DNA of 64,000 nt from Nostoc sp. S4 (GCA_029379225.1 JAQYWR010000001.1:62001-126000); one strand, 5' to 3'. Numbered from the stretch's first letter, positions 1-10,268 are shown. The notes: generated by a model not told the origin, from the letters alone. Numbers and translations: made by a program.

Positions 1-3000
1 CTTTTAGAGCTAAAGCTTATGCTCGTAATCGAACCTACGCTATGACCTTTACCGAGTAGTTTACCATCTTTGCTCCAAAAGTTTATTCTTCTTCCATCCG
101 CAGAGGCGATAATGTTACCATTTAGACTAAAATCGACGATATAACCATTATCCTCTATGCTTTGCAAAAGCTTACCACCTTTACTCCAAAGTTCGATTCT
201 CTTATCGCTAATAGAAGCAATGATGTTACCATCAGGACTGAAAGATATGTCCTGATAATATGTATCATCTTCCTTTATAGTTTTTTGTAGTTTACCATCT
301 TGATTCCAAAGTTCAATAGCTGCATTATTAACAACAGCAATGTTGCCATTAAGGCTAAAATCCATTCTAGGCGTTTGGTAAGAAAATGTTGGTTGTTCAA
401 AAGCTTTAAAACTTTTTAAAAGTTTGCCATCTTTGCTCCAAATTCTGATTCCACCTCCGCCTCCGGAAATAATATTGCCATTTAAACTAAACTTTACTTC
501 ACTAGTGCTTCCATAATCATTATCAAATTTTCGTAATAGCTTGCCATTTTTATTCCACAAAGTTAATGGACTATCATAACCACCAGCAATAATGTTGTTA
601 CCGTCATAGCTAAATTTTATGCTATCAAAAGAAAGTGAATTACCTTCTTCACCTTCTAATTCTAAGCTTTGTAATTTTTTACCATTTACACTCCAAATTT
701 GAGTCATTCCATCACTATTAATAGATGTCAAAGTATTGCCATCAAGGCTAAATTCAACGCTTTGAACACTAGGAAGATTGTTTTTAACAATTTGGGGTTC
801 TGCACTATCTTTGCTCCAAAGTAAAATTTTTCCATCTAAACCACTAGATACAATAGTCTTACTATCAGGGCTAAAATTAACATCTGTAATTAGAGGTAGA
901 GGATCGCCACGCAAAGGCCAATAATTAAGATTCTCCTCATGCCCTTTAAAAATTTGGATTTCTTCACCATCTATACTCCAAAGTTTGATTTCTCCAGAGT
1001 ACTTATCAAAGGAGATGAAAGTTTTGCCATCAGGACTCAACTTTATGTCTTCCATGCAGGTTCTACAACTGGGAGTATCTGTATTGATAGTTTTTACTAT
1101 TTGACGATCTTTTTTAATTATTTTTATTTTTCCATCTTCAAAACCATAGATATCAATATTAGAATTACCTGTGTGCCTATAATAATCAACAGGTTTGCTA
1201 GGTATTTCTGTTAGTGACGGTAGTTCAGTATTGCCTTCTGTAGAGTCCGTGCTTTCAAGAGAAGAGGGTTTACGATTAAGCTCTCTCACTCCGTAAACTA
1301 CTTTTTGTAGAGTAATCACAGTTCTAATTTTGGTGTCTTCTGGTACTCCCAATGGATTTTTTTGTAAGTCTTTAGCTATTCTTACTGCTTCTGTTAAAGC
1401 TTCAAGGTCTAGCTTTGATGTTAAAAAAGCTTCTATTGATAAAATACTAGTATTCATTCCCCGAATTCGTGCTTCTTGCCATTGCCACCATCCAAACCCA
1501 GCTAAACTTAATGACAACAATAAAGCACCTGCCAACCCAGCAATAATTCTCCGCCGCAACCTCTGTTTCTGCTTCCTCTCCCTCTCCTGCAACCCCACAC
1601 TTTTCTCAATAAATCGTCGCTGCACCTTACTAACTTCCCCACCCCGTTGCTTTAACCAATCCTCAGCCACAGCCAAAGTAGCACCCCGCAACAAAGCGCC
1701 ATCATCCTTATTACTATCCATCCATTGCTGCAACGCCACTATTAACCCCTGTTGCCAAATGCGAAACCTGCGATTCTCCTGCATCCATCTCCGCAACCGT
1801 TCCCAATGGCGAATCAACGCCTCATGGACGACTTCCACCGTTTCCTCATTAGTAGACTCATTGCGGTTCGTCACTACCAACCGCTTATCCGCTAAGTACG
1901 TTACCAAATTCCAATTATTTGGCTTCACATCTTCAATCGTCGCCAATTTTCGGGTATCTTCTGTTCCTTCCCCCGGTTGTACCAACTGAATAAACACCCG
2001 TTGCGCTTTTTTTCGTTCCGAATCACTCAACTGTGCATAAACCGCATCAGCGTAATTCGCCAGCGCTTTCTCCACACCGCCAATATTTTTATACGCCTGA
2101 TGCGTCAACCTCCCGGAATGCTGCTGCTTCCACAACTGAGTCAGGGTAAACTCCAGCAACGGCAAACGCCCATCACCATCTTGGATATCATTAATTATGG
2201 TGTTGCTTAAACCCCGCTCAAACTCAAAGCCCAATTGAGTTGCAGGATGTGTAATGGCTTGTTCCAATTCCTCCCGACTCATCCGCACAACAGGTTCTAG
2301 TTGATACTCCTGCAACGCCCTGCCAAAAGGTTCGTAATCATCAAGCGCCCTACTTAAAAAATCTGCCCGCAAGGTAAGCACCAGGGTAAAAAACGGTGCA
2401 TTTTTTACCGCTTGTAGCAAACTATCTAAGAAAGTTTTGCGTGATTCAGATTCCGTACAAAGGGTATAAATTTCTTCAAATTGGTCTGCTATCAACAGTA
2501 CTCGCGTCACGTCTTCACCAAGCCGATCGCCATCAGTTAAGTTTGCGATAAAATTTTCCAGCGTGGAGCGATCGCCCTTCAAATTTATATCAAGTTCCAA
2601 TTCTACCAAACGTCGCTCATCTTCCGGTAAATTTAACGCCGAAACTAACGCCACAGCCAAAGATTCAAAAGGATTTTTCCCCGGACGAAACGCTATAATC
2701 AACCAATTATTAACAGTATCCCGACGCAGTTGCGGAATTAACCCAGCAAACACCAGCGATGATTTCCCGCTTCCCGAAGCACCAATCACAGCAACCAAAG
2801 GTCTATTATTAACAGCAGCAACTAATCCAGAAGTCGCCTTATCTCTACCAAAAAAATACTTCGCCTTTTCTTCTGTAAATTTCTCTAAACCTTGGTAAGG
2901 ACAGAAAGAAATTATCCCTAAACTTTGCCAAGTTGGTGGAGTTTCCGTTTGATTTTGGACAATTACAGGAAGCCAACTTGCACAAGGAAAATCTGACTCG

Positions 3001-3986
3001 AGTTTTTGTAACTCCAACCGCGCATTTCTCACAGAAATATATAGAGATTTTCCACTAGTAAATTGTTGTACTAAATAGTTTAAAAACTCCTGCGCTACTT
3101 TATCCGGTACTGGTTCCCGCATGACAATCACTTGGGGGATATTCAATTGTTTTAATTCATAAGCAATCCCTAAACCATCACAAGAATTAAAAAATGCTAT
3201 TTGCAATCTTTTTTGAATTGCTACTTGCAAAGCATCTCTCAATTCTGCCATTGTCAAACTATCGCTGTCATTTAAATAAATCCTTCCCTGCATTCCTTGA
3301 GTTTGGGAATGTCCAGAGAAAAACAATATATCCCACCCCAGATTATCTTGCAGGTAATTATTTAATTGCTTACGAGATGGTTGTTGTAATAAAATAATTT
3401 CGGCATCATTGCCACAGAAACTTTGCAAATATTGTTTATCTTGGTGTATGTTAATTTCGGTGTGATCGCCTAAAATAATTAAAATCCTAATCTTTTCTCG
3501 GTAAGGTCTTTCCCCCCGTTCAGCATTAGGCGAACTTAAAGCCACTTCTACCAATGGTAACTCAGTTAAAACATCCCACAAATGCCAGGGAAGCTGACGT
3601 AATTCATGGCAAGAAGTTATAATAATTATTCTAATTTCATCTTGGGGATTTAGTTCTTTGATAGAATTAGCAATAAAAGTAAAAGATGGTGCATTCAGCC
3701 ATTGATTAAAACTAGCAACTAAGTTGATAGATTCTCTTTTACATTCTTGCTTTAAAGACTCCAGATTACCCCTACTACTCCCCCCAGATTTAATCCTAAA
3801 TTGACTATCTAGACTGCAATATATTTCGTGCCAGTTATTTAATATTTGAGAAGTACTAATATTTTCTGGTAAATTGGTTGTATAACTTATAAAATAAGCG
3901 CGGTGTTCTTCATTTGCTATTTCTAAATTTACTTGAAATCCTGATTCAAAATTGCCATCAAATTTGAGAATAACCAGCTTTTTCAT
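1..3986 (-). CDS. CHAT - STAND NTPase - TM - WD40 protein, truncated by window edge
   Basis: I read this frame by hand from an ATG at 3986; it stays open to base 1, so the C-terminus lies outside the window. The first ~350 residues form a CHAT (caspase-like) domain with the catalytic pair His226 in FFSGHS and Cys269 in FFNSCDG. A STAND-type NTPase follows, with Walker A GASGSGKSS near 402 and a Walker B-like LLIADQFEEIY near 497. A single hydrophobic helix lies near 813-833. WD40-like blades (FSPDG...LW pattern) run from about 930 to the edge. This order is that of cyanobacterial conflict or cell-death STAND proteins: sensor propeller, NTPase switch, protease effector. It is the third gene of a minus-strand set with the sigma-like and DUF1822 genes, separated from DUF1822 by a small repeat. 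Its trigger and substrate are unknown. Confidence 0.9.
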   Translation of the reverse strand, partial: MKKLVILKFDGNFESGFQVNLEIANEEHRAYFISYTTNLPENISTSQILNNWHEIYCSLDSQFRIKSGGSSRGNLESLKQECKRESINLVASFNQWLNAPSFTFIANSIKELNPQDEIRIIIITSCHELRQLPWHLWDVLTELPLVEVALSSPNAERGERPYREKIRILIILGDHTEINIHQDKQYLQSFCGNDAEIILLQQPSRKQLNNYLQDNLGWDILFFSGHSQTQGMQGRIYLNDSDSLTMAELRDALQVAIQKRLQIAFFNSCDGLGIAYELKQLNIPQVIVMREPVPDKVAQEFLNYLVQQFTSGKSLYISVRNARLELQKLESDFPCASWLPVIVQNQTETPPTWQSLGIISFCPYQGLEKFTEEKAKYFFGRDKATSGLVAAVNNRPLVAVIGASGSGKSSLVFAGLIPQLRRDTVNNWLIIAFRPGKNPFESLAVALVSALNLPEDERRLVELELDINLKGDRSTLENFIANLTDGDRLGEDVTRVLLIADQFEEIYTLCTESESRKTFLDSLLQAVKNAPFFTLVLTLRADFLSRALDDYEPFGRALQEYQLEPVVRMSREELEQAITHPATQLGFEFERGLSNTIINDIQDGDGRLPLLEFTLTQLWKQQHSGRLTHQAYKNIGGVEKALANYADAVYAQLSDSERKKAQRVFIQLVQPGEGTEDTRKLATIEDVKPNNWNLVTYLADKRLVVTNRNESTNEETVEVVHEALIRHWERLRRWMQENRRFRIWQQGLIVALQQWMDSNKDDGALLRGATLAVAEDWLKQRGGEVSKVQRRFIEKSVGLQERERKQKQRLRRRIIAGLAGALLLSLSLAGFGWWQWQEARIRGMNTSILSIEAFLTSKLDLEALTEAVRIAKDLQKNPLGVPEDTKIRTVITLQKVVYGVRELNRKPSSLESTDSTEGNTELPSLTEIPSKPVDYYRHTGNSNIDIYGFEDGKIKIIKKDRQIVKTINTDTPSCRTCMEDIKLSPDGKTFISFDKYSGEIKLWSIDGEEIQIFKGHEENLNYWPLRGDPLPLITDVNFSPDSKTIVSSGLDGKILLWSKDSAEPQIVKNNLPSVQSVEFSLDGNTLTSINSDGMTQIWSVNGKKLQSLELEGEEGNSLSFDSIKFSYDGNNIIAGGYDSPLTLWNKNGKLLRKFDNDYGSTSEVKFSLNGNIISGGGGGIRIWSKDGKLLKSFKAFEQPTFSYQTPRMDFSLNGNIAVVNNAAIELWNQDGKLQKTIKEDDTYYQDISFSPDGNIIASISDKRIELWSKGGKLLQSIEDNGYIVDFSLNGNIIASADGRRINFWSKDGKLLGKGHSVGSITSISFSSK

Positions 3987-4026
3987 AGGTGATGCAATCT
4001 AATTTATGGAATTATTAAAAATATAT

Positions 4027-4099
4027 GTAGGGTATGTTAGGACGAATGTCCGTAACGCACCAAAAAGACATATTTAGACGCGTTAATAACGCACCCTAC
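4027..4099. repeat. short dispersed inverted repeat inside the operon
   Basis: The ends are an imperfect inverted repeat: GTAGGGTATGTTA at the left and TAACGCACCCTAC at the right, 11 of 13 positions pairing. It fills nearly all of the 117-bp gap between the DUF1822 and CHAT-STAND genes. Elements of this type (GTAGGGTGCGTTA ends) are common intergenic repeats in cyanobacteria. If transcribed it would form a hairpin that could reduce read-through into the protease gene. Confidence 0.6.
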
Positions 4100-4103
4100 A
4101 AAA

Positions 4104-5051
4104 TCATACAACAAAATCCTGAGTCACTTTCGACTCATCTAAAATTATCTCAACACAAAATTCCTCATTTAACTCTGCACTTAATTTAATATCCACCCAA
4201 TTATCATACTGTCGAGAAATAACGGAATCTACTTCTTGACCATTTTCATCACTAAGAACTAATTTTAATCCTGGAGGTAAAGAAACACTTTTTTCTGGGT
4301 CAGGTTGAACTTGTACAATAATATCAATTCCGCTCTGATTTTGATGTTTCTCATCTGCTATCTCTTTATTTTTAGGATTTAACTTGACAATCAAAACCAC
4401 AGACTCGCCATTTAAATGCAAACCAATATCAATTTTTTTGCACTTTGTCACGCTAAAAGTTCTAGCGAATCTAAAACTCAGTTCTCGTGGGTTAAAGATT
4501 TCTTCTACGTTTAACCAACCTTCTGTAAATACTCCTTTCATCCATTCTCGAATATTGACTTTTGCAGTTGCTTCTTTTGCTGTTAAATAATCGAGCAAAT
4601 CATCAACAGGTTGTAATTGACTTAAATGTATCTTTGCTAGTTGTTGAGTAGTGAAACCTAAAATCTTTGCTGACCTCAAAGCATGGTTAAACTGCACTGC
4701 GACATAAGCAGTTCTATCTGTTCTTACTTCGGTGGGAATTTCCAAATATTCCGCATCTGGTAATACCGGACGACATTCGATTTTGCCAATATTTTTTATT
4801 TCCAAATCAGCCAAATCAATTAAACTTAACATCCACGGATTACTATTATCTGCATTTGACCAATTAGTTTCAAAACCCATGCAATCAAGATAATAATTGA
4901 CCGCATACACAGCTAAAGTATTAAGATAGATTTTTTTTCCATCCTCAGTATTTGATATTCTTTGTCTTCGTTGATTCGCCTTTTCATGAGCTTTGCTACT
5001 CAGAGGAATTGTGAAAGATGTTTGTTTGTGGTTAAAGTTCATGATTTTCAT
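4104..5051 (-). CDS. DUF1822 family protein
   Basis: A 315-aa protein recognised as the cyanobacterial DUF1822 family by its N-terminal half (FTIPLSSKAHEKANQRR, then LNTLAVYAVNYYLDCMGFET, the CRPVLP segment and the YVAVQF segment). It has no catalytic motif, signal peptide or membrane segment. The C-terminal part (about 200-310) is beta-rich, and contains LNPKNKEIADE. In cyanobacteria members of this family often lie between a sigma-like gene and a CHAT/STAND gene, as here: 58 bp downstream of the sigma-like gene and upstream of the CHAT-STAND gene. ATG codons at 5051 and 5042 are both possible starts; neither has a clear ribosome binding site. The biochemical role is unknown; the context suggests an adaptor or sensor for the neighbouring signalling proteins (inference). 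Confidence 0.85.
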   Translation of the reverse strand: MKIMNFNHKQTSFTIPLSSKAHEKANQRRQRISNTEDGKKIYLNTLAVYAVNYYLDCMGFETNWSNADNSNPWMLSLIDLADLEIKNIGKIECRPVLPDAEYLEIPTEVRTDRTAYVAVQFNHALRSAKILGFTTQQLAKIHLSQLQPVDDLLDYLTAKEATAKVNIREWMKGVFTEGWLNVEEIFNPRELSFRFARTFSVTKCKKIDIGLHLNGESVVLIVKLNPKNKEIADEKHQNQSGIDIIVQVQPDPEKSVSLPPGLKLVLSDENGQEVDSVISRQYDNWVDIKLSAELNEEFCVEIILDESKVTQDFVV

Positions 5052-5109
5052 TGGATATGGTTGTGCAAGTGTGATTGTTTATGAGTTGGTAGTTCAATCA
5101 ATTAACGAT

Positions 5110-5835
5110 TTACTGTAGGTATCTACGAAAATAATCGAGAAGTTTACGCTTTTTGGCACTGCGTTGATATAGTTCGGAAAGTCTGGGAATAGGATGACCT
5201 AATTGTTTTGATATCTCTTCCCAAGTTTTTTCATCAAATCGCATCAATATCACTTTCTGTAAATTGGCATTTTTATCTTTGCAAATGTAAATATTTTGCA
5301 AAATTTCCTCTGGGTCATTTGCTACGAAAGTCCTTACTACTGATATTTCAATTTCATCACCATTAATCGGAATGGTTTTATCTTGGCGTTCCTTTGCAAC
5401 TTCAAATATTTTTTTCTCAACTCTGGATAATTCTTTACTAATAGGTTTATCCGAGTCACTTTTACAACTATCTAACTCATCAAGGGATAATATCTTGATT
5501 TGCTGATTTTCAGATTTTCTTAAAACATCATGAAATCGCCAATAAAATAATTGATTTACCCAAGCCATGACAGGATGTTCTGGACGATAATTTTCGATTT
5601 CGTTGCAAATTTCAAGGTAAGTATTTGCTTCCGCTTCGCTATAAATATCTTCAAAATTAGGCAAATGTCGATATTTGGAAAACCTTGTTAACTTCCTCGA
5701 ACTTTGAATTTTGGCAATCAATTGATTTAATATTTTCCGTCGTTCTGCACTTTTTGTGGGATGCTGCTGCGCTGCGTAGACTAGCTGACGCAACTGCAAG
5801 TCTAATTCATCACCTATCGACATCTCCTGCTGCAC
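5110..5835 (-). CDS. sigma-70-like protein
   Basis: A 241-aa protein with two sigma-like parts. A region-2-like segment lies near 95-135 (MAWVNQLFYWRFHDVLRK, followed by SLDEL), and a C-terminal helix-turn-helix like region 4 at about 195-235 (FDEKTWEEISKQLGHP, then LYQRSAKKRKLL). It looks like a divergent group 4 or ECF-like factor of the cyanobacterial type found with DUF1822 and CHAT genes. The longest frame begins at a GTG (5835); an ATG four codons in (5823) is the alternative. It is first in the minus-strand set sigma-DUF1822-CHAT/STAND. It may drive its own operon or act as a nucleic-acid-binding adaptor; I cannot tell which from sequence. Confidence 0.75.
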   Translation of the reverse strand: MQQEMSIGDELDLQLRQLVYAAQQHPTKSAERRKILNQLIAKIQSSRKLTRFSKYRHLPNFEDIYSEAEANTYLEICNEIENYRPEHPVMAWVNQLFYWRFHDVLRKSENQQIKILSLDELDSCKSDSDKPISKELSRVEKKIFEVAKERQDKTIPINGDEIEISVVRTFVANDPEEILQNIYICKDKNANLQKVILMRFDEKTWEEISKQLGHPIPRLSELYQRSAKKRKLLDYFRRYLQ

Positions 5836-6487
5836 CTCAAAAGTTTAGTATTTTGTTGTCATCATAAATACATAAATACTGTAGGGGTAAATGGTCATTT
5901 GATTTGTGGAAATCGCGATCGCAAAGCAAATCATGGCGTTGGCGTCAGCTTTCCGCAGGAATCGCAACCAACCAAGATAAACGGTAAAATATACTGTACA
6001 TGGACTTTTATCGACACATGGTGATTCCTCCCCAACCTCTTTAAACCCTTCTACGAACAAGCTGGGGAGTTTTTACGCAAATTTTGAGAAAATGTTTGAA
6101 TATTACTTTTATAGTATGAGGTTACAGAGTTACGAGCGATCGCCAAGTTTGCCGTAGGTATCGCTTGCACATCTTTAGGCGTTACTGCCAAACTAACTCT
6201 TAAGTTTAGATAGGAATTAAAGCGAATATTGTGTATTATCTACCTTTAAACAAGCTTCAATTGCTTCAAATATTATAGGACTTACGTAGCAATACGAAAA
6301 ATTAAGGATTTGTCCAAGGGGTATAGCGGTATAAGGGCGTAGGTAAGCAAAACCCTTATAACCCCTACACCCTAACCACCATTAACCCAGCCTCAACAGA
6401 CGACGTTTTTGTGTAAGTTTTGTATTAATAAAAAATTATCTCACTAAGCTCTCTTCATCTGATTTTAGTGCCATTCGACTCACAGTA
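5836..6487. other. 652-bp intergenic region with repeat fragments
   Basis: I see no convincing gene. The stretch holds short GC-rich fragments of dispersed repeats (for example the HIP1-containing pieces near 5921-5950 and 6137-6175). At about 6325-6380 there is an imperfect inverted element in which GGGGTATAGCGGTATAAGGG is answered by CCCTTATAACCCC. The region separates two minus-strand units, so it should hold the promoter of the sigma-like gene (right of 5835) and the 3' end of the site-2 protease transcript. Confidence 0.5.
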
Positions 6488-7975
6488 CTATCCTATTCCC
6501 AAACGTCCAGCCAAGCCAGGAGTTAGGGGTAACAGTGTAGTAATCATCAGCAATAAAGCCAAAAGACCTAAAGCAGCTCTAGCATCATCAGGTTCACTTA
6601 TTTCATTCAAGCTGGGGCGTTCTAAATCTCTTTGCAACAAGAAAATCACGATCGCCCAGTACATAGCAAGAACATTACCGAGAGACACTAACACTAGTAA
6701 AATTAAAGTTGCCACAGTTGCGCGTCCGGCGGTTTTGCGTCCATAAATCGCTTGGATAATGCGACCACCATCTAGTTGTCCTGCGGGCATTAAGTTCAAA
6801 GCGGTAATTACTAATCCCAACCAACCAATCACCACTAGGGGATGAACGCTTACCAAAGATGACTGCAAGGCAGAACCAAGCACAACTCGCGCCAAGCTTC
6901 CCACTAAAATCGACCCTTGGAAAAACTGATTTGGCAATTGAAATAAACTACCTGGGTGGGAAAGCAACAAGCCCGCAATCAGCATTACCAAAGAAACGAT
7001 ACCACCTGCGGCTGGCCCTGCCAAGGCGATATCAAATAATACCTTGCGGTTGGGTAATAGAGATTCAAAGCGAGTAATTGCGCCAAAGGAACCAATTTGC
7101 ACAGCAGGTAGAAAGAACGGCCAGCTAAGGCGGATTTGGTGACGGCGAGCTAGCAACCAATGGCCGATTTCATGAGCTACTAAAATCGCAAATATGCCAG
7201 CGCCTATAGGCAAAGCTTCTGTAAACCGTCCGGGATTGGCAAAGAAATCAAAATTCAGCACTAATCCCGCAGCTTCTAAGTTTGTGGCAATCGTCGCTAA
7301 CAACAGAATACCTGCAAAAGCTTTTTGCGATAAGCGCATCGGCCGGGGATCGTTCCGGCTGGGTAGAACAATTACTACAGGTCTACCGTCAGTATTTTCG
7401 ACTAAAAACAAACGATAGCGATCGCCAAGTCGTTGTTGCAAACTTGCACTCAAGCGGTTGTGAATTTCTTCTGGTTCTCCTCGCAAATTGCCTTTAAAAA
7501 TCGCTCCATCTTGGTAGGGGATGGTTTCTGTTGCGAAAAATGTATCAATACCGAAAATACCTTTAATTGCGCTCAAATCATCTTCAGGTATCGGTGGGAT
7601 CTGGGGTTTGAGTTCTATTACTTTTGGTTGTGGGGAATTTTCTTCAGTTGAGGACTCAGACTCAGCAGCAAGTCTTTGAGTTGCCCGTTGCTTGAGTATG
7701 GCATCTTGCCCAGCTTTGCGTAACTGGCTACCCAAGTAGATGTACAATCCAGCAGAAGTTACGACTAAGAACAATATACCTGCGATGTTGATGTAAATCC
7801 CTACGGCAAACAATCCAAAAAATAGTAGCCACGGAGTCATCAACACCACCGACTGTAACCAGGCCAAGATTCCTAGCTTGCCAAAAGGTCTGGCGCGATA
7901 AAAGCCCCAACCCAAAATGCCTAAAGCTACCACCAGGATTGCTGCCAAGATAGAAGTTTCTGATAAAGTAGACAT
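6488..7975 (-). CDS. site-2 protease family zinc metalloprotease (M50)
   Basis: An integral-membrane protease of the S2P/M50 family, like the EGY-type proteins of cyanobacteria and plastids. The zinc motif HEIGHW lies near residue 267 (VAHEIGHWLLARRHQ) and the second metal motif near 393 (NLMPAGQLDGGR), each within hydrophobic helices. The N-terminus has two to three membrane segments followed by a charged linker (ESESSTEENSPQPK) and a soluble domain. I chose the ATG at 7975, which has AAAGG about 7 nt upstream; the frame extends 12 codons further only to a TTG with no site. Such enzymes cut membrane-anchored regulators; the substrate here is unknown. The downstream lipoate-type gene lies upstream on the same strand. 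Confidence 0.92.
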   Translation of the reverse strand: MSTLSETSILAAILVVALGILGWGFYRARPFGKLGILAWLQSVVLMTPWLLFFGLFAVGIYINIAGILFLVVTSAGLYIYLGSQLRKAGQDAILKQRATQRLAAESESSTEENSPQPKVIELKPQIPPIPEDDLSAIKGIFGIDTFFATETIPYQDGAIFKGNLRGEPEEIHNRLSASLQQRLGDRYRLFLVENTDGRPVVIVLPSRNDPRPMRLSQKAFAGILLLATIATNLEAAGLVLNFDFFANPGRFTEALPIGAGIFAILVAHEIGHWLLARRHQIRLSWPFFLPAVQIGSFGAITRFESLLPNRKVLFDIALAGPAAGGIVSLVMLIAGLLLSHPGSLFQLPNQFFQGSILVGSLARVVLGSALQSSLVSVHPLVVIGWLGLVITALNLMPAGQLDGGRIIQAIYGRKTAGRATVATLILLVLVSLGNVLAMYWAIVIFLLQRDLERPSLNEISEPDDARAALGLLALLLMITTLLPLTPGLAGRLGIG

Positions 7976-8071
7976 CTCCAAACCTTTGCTATTGAGACTG
8001 AGCCAGAACAAGTCCGGTATTGCAGATACACTTATTAATGTATAACGTCGCCTGTCCTCTGCCCAATTTAT

Positions 8072-8845
8072 CTAGCTTGGCGATCGCACTTCATAAAGCG
8101 ATCGCAATTTCAGAATATCCTGCCATTCTAGCTCTGTGAATGGTTGCGTGACTAATTCTATACCAAAGTACTGTTTTGCGGTCTCTGTCAGTGTATCCAC
8201 AATCTTGACAATCCAGTCATTCTCTTGGTTTGTGTTACAAAGCGAGGTTTTCCAAGGAGCAGATTGTTCAAAGATTTCTTCAAATAAGCCTTTGTCTGTA
8301 GACAAAATCATCGAGCCGTGTTGAAGAATGGTATTTCTTCCCTTGCGTTGGGCACTACCAATAAATTTGCTTCCATCGGCGGTAACTAAGTCAGCTGCTG
8401 TTGCTGTATTGAAGCAACTGCGATTGTGAATGTAACCACGTCCAGCAGAACCATAATGCAATTCAATACCTAATGTTTGCCAGCCTTGGATGAGAAAGTT
8501 ACAGATATTTTCATAAATAGCCCAGCTTTTTGCAGTACTAGCTGAAGTAATCAGAGCGTAAGTTAAGTCTCCTTGGTGGAGAACGGCTCTACCTCCTGTT
8601 GGGCGACGAACTAAATCGAGTGTTTGTCCTTGGTAAATCAGATTATGCCACTGGGCAGGCCATTGTTTTTGCAGATGTCCTAAGGAGAGAGTATAGGGAC
8701 ACCAGGTATAAAAACGCAAGGTAGGCGGATGGTCTCCCTTTTCACATTGGTTGAACAACCAAGCGTCAATCGCCATTTGTACTCCTCCTGATGTTTGAAG
8801 CATTGGGATCAAACGCCAGGTGGATGGTGGGGTTGCTAGTTTCAT
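8072..8845 (-). CDS. lipoate/octanoate transferase family protein (BPL/LplA/LipB fold)
   Basis: A 257-aa protein of the biotin/lipoyl transferase superfamily. It shows the signature RRPTGGRAVLHQGDLTYAL (about 80-98), the SKFIGSAQRKGRNTILQHGS segment with the lysine that contacts the acyl group, and a Cys in NRSCFNTATAADLV. That Cys is placed like the catalytic Cys of LipM-type octanoyltransferases. The likely role is to move an octanoyl or lipoyl group onto the E2 or GcvH lipoyl domains of pyruvate dehydrogenase and the glycine cleavage system. No signal or membrane segment is present. LipM, LplA and scavenging ligase functions cannot be separated with certainty by eye; the Cys favours LipM-like transferase. 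Confidence 0.85.
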   Translation of the reverse strand: MKLATPPSTWRLIPMLQTSGGVQMAIDAWLFNQCEKGDHPPTLRFYTWCPYTLSLGHLQKQWPAQWHNLIYQGQTLDLVRRPTGGRAVLHQGDLTYALITSASTAKSWAIYENICNFLIQGWQTLGIELHYGSAGRGYIHNRSCFNTATAADLVTADGSKFIGSAQRKGRNTILQHGSMILSTDKGLFEEIFEQSAPWKTSLCNTNQENDWIVKIVDTLTETAKQYFGIELVTQPFTELEWQDILKLRSLYEVRSPS

Positions 8846-8951
8846 TTTTCAGCGTTGCACAAAAAGCGGAATAATTTTGCTAGTTTTTAAGGATGTTGCT
8901 GCAAGATATGAATTTGTCTCACGTAGAGCCGCAAAGACGCAGATTGAAACT

Positions 8952-10163
8952 CTAAAATTCGCTAATCACAAAATCAAATAATTGATGCGCCATTTCTAAT
9001 TTAGAACAAGGTGCAATTTCTACTTGATGTCCTTGGTTATCTAAAAATATTGCTTGATTGCGATCGCTGCCAAAACCACTATCAGCCCGATCGATGGGAT
9101 TAGCAACAATCGCATCTAATTTTTTTTTCTCTAATTTTTCTAATGCTGTATTGACAATATCACCAGTTTGTGCTGCAAAACCAATTAATATCTGATGCGA
9201 CTGTTTGAGTTCTGCTAATTGGGCAATTATATCGGGTACGGGTTCCAAGGGTAAAGCTTGGGGAAGCGATCGCTTGGGCAATTTCTCTGTAGTATAGTCT
9301 CTAGGCTTGACATCTGCCACCGCTGCTGACATGACAATAATATCAGCGTTGGCTAGATATTCCAGCATCGCGTGGTGCATTTGGTCTGCACTAATGACAG
9401 AAATTGCTTGTACTCCCAGTGGTACTTCCCAATTAGCTGGAGTATGCACCAGAGTCACCCTTGCCCCTCGGTGGAGTGCAGCCTGGGATAGCGCCAATCC
9501 CATTTTACCTGTAGAAGGATTGCCAATAAATCTTACTGGGTCAAGATGCTCTCGCGTTCCGCCAGCACTAATTAACACTCGTTTACCTACTAAATCTCGT
9601 TTGCCTTGGGTGTGTAACAGCGATTGGATATAAGCCAATATTTCTGGAGGTTCTGCCATTCTACCAGCACCGACGCGATCGCACGCTAATAAACCTGATG
9701 CTGTATTCATGCCATGATATCGGCTATCGATTGATAGCTGTTGCCAATTTCGTTGCACCGATAATTGTTCCCACATATCCGTATTCATTGCTGGTGCTAA
9801 CAGCACCGGACAAGTAGAAGCCAGCACGGTGTTTGTGAGTAAATTATCAGCCATACCGTAGGCTAACTTTGCTAATGTATTAGCGGTTAAGGGAGCAATT
9901 ACTATAACATCTGCCCATTCACCCAACTCAATATGCAACGGGCGAGAGTGAGTTGGTTGCCAAAAATCATCATCTGTGTATGCTTGATGGCGAGACAGGG
10001 TTGCTACAGTCAGAGGCGTGATAAATTCTTGCGCCGAACGAGTGAGGATGACTCGCACTTCCACCCCAGTTTGAAACAGCCTTGAAATCAGCTCGCAGAT
10101 TTTGTAGGCGGCGATACCGCCACCTATAGCAACTAAAACCCTGTTTAATTTTGGATTAGTCAT
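8952..10163 (-). CDS. coaBC: bifunctional phosphopantothenoylcysteine decarboxylase / phosphopantothenate-cysteine ligase
   Basis: A full-length 403-aa CoaBC that makes 4'-phosphopantetheine for coenzyme A in two steps. The N-terminal flavin-dependent CoaC half has [13 protein letters not shown], the active-site His in [16 protein letters not shown], the clamp [10 protein letters not shown] and the Cys in [12 protein letters not shown]. The C-terminal CoaB half has [36 protein letters not shown] and the [10 protein letters not shown] segment. The start is the ATG at 10163. It follows the DUF2555 gene on the same strand after a 105-bp gap that contains an inverted repeat. Confidence 0.97.
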   Translation of the reverse strand: MTNPKLNRVLVAIGGGIAAYKICELISRLFQTGVEVRVILTRSAQEFITPLTVATLSRHQAYTDDDFWQPTHSRPLHIELGEWADVIVIAPLTANTLAKLAYGMADNLLTNTVLASTCPVLLAPAMNTDMWEQLSVQRNWQQLSIDSRYHGMNTASGLLACDRVGAGRMAEPPEILAYIQSLLHTQGKRDLVGKRVLISAGGTREHLDPVRFIGNPSTGKMGLALSQAALHRGARVTLVHTPANWEVPLGVQAISVISADQMHHAMLEYLANADIIVMSAAVADVKPRDYTTEKLPKRSLPQALPLEPVPDIIAQLAELKQSHQILIGFAAQTGDIVNTALEKLEKKKLDAIVANPIDRADSGFGSDRNQAIFLDNQGHQVEIAPCSKLEMAHQLFDFVISEF

Positions 10164-10167
10164 GGTA

Positions 10168-10236
10168 AAAAGTTAGGAGTTAGTAGTAACTTAAGAGCAA
10201 GTAGTTACCAATATTAATATCCAACTCCTAACTTCT
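10168..10236. repeat. inverted repeat between DUF2555 gene and coaBC
   Basis: AAGTTAGGAGTT on the left is answered by AACTCCTAACTT on the right, about 40 bp apart, in the gap between the two genes. Such pieces are common degenerate intergenic repeats in Nostoc-like genomes. A folded transcript could partly block the start of coaBC. Confidence 0.5.
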
Positions 10237-10268
10237 AACTATTGTAGAGACAAGGGTTAATCGCGTCT

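Noticed and set aside
1330..2898. Open frames on the plus strand (219, 77 and 111 aa)
   Set aside because: They lie opposite the CHAT-STAND-WD40 gene, whose motifs are continuous on the minus strand; they have odd Cys/Ser-rich composition and no family resemblance.
5845..6060. 71-aa minus-strand frame upstream of the sigma-like gene
   Set aside because: It covers GC-rich repeat fragments, has no ribosome binding site and no recognisable protein pattern.
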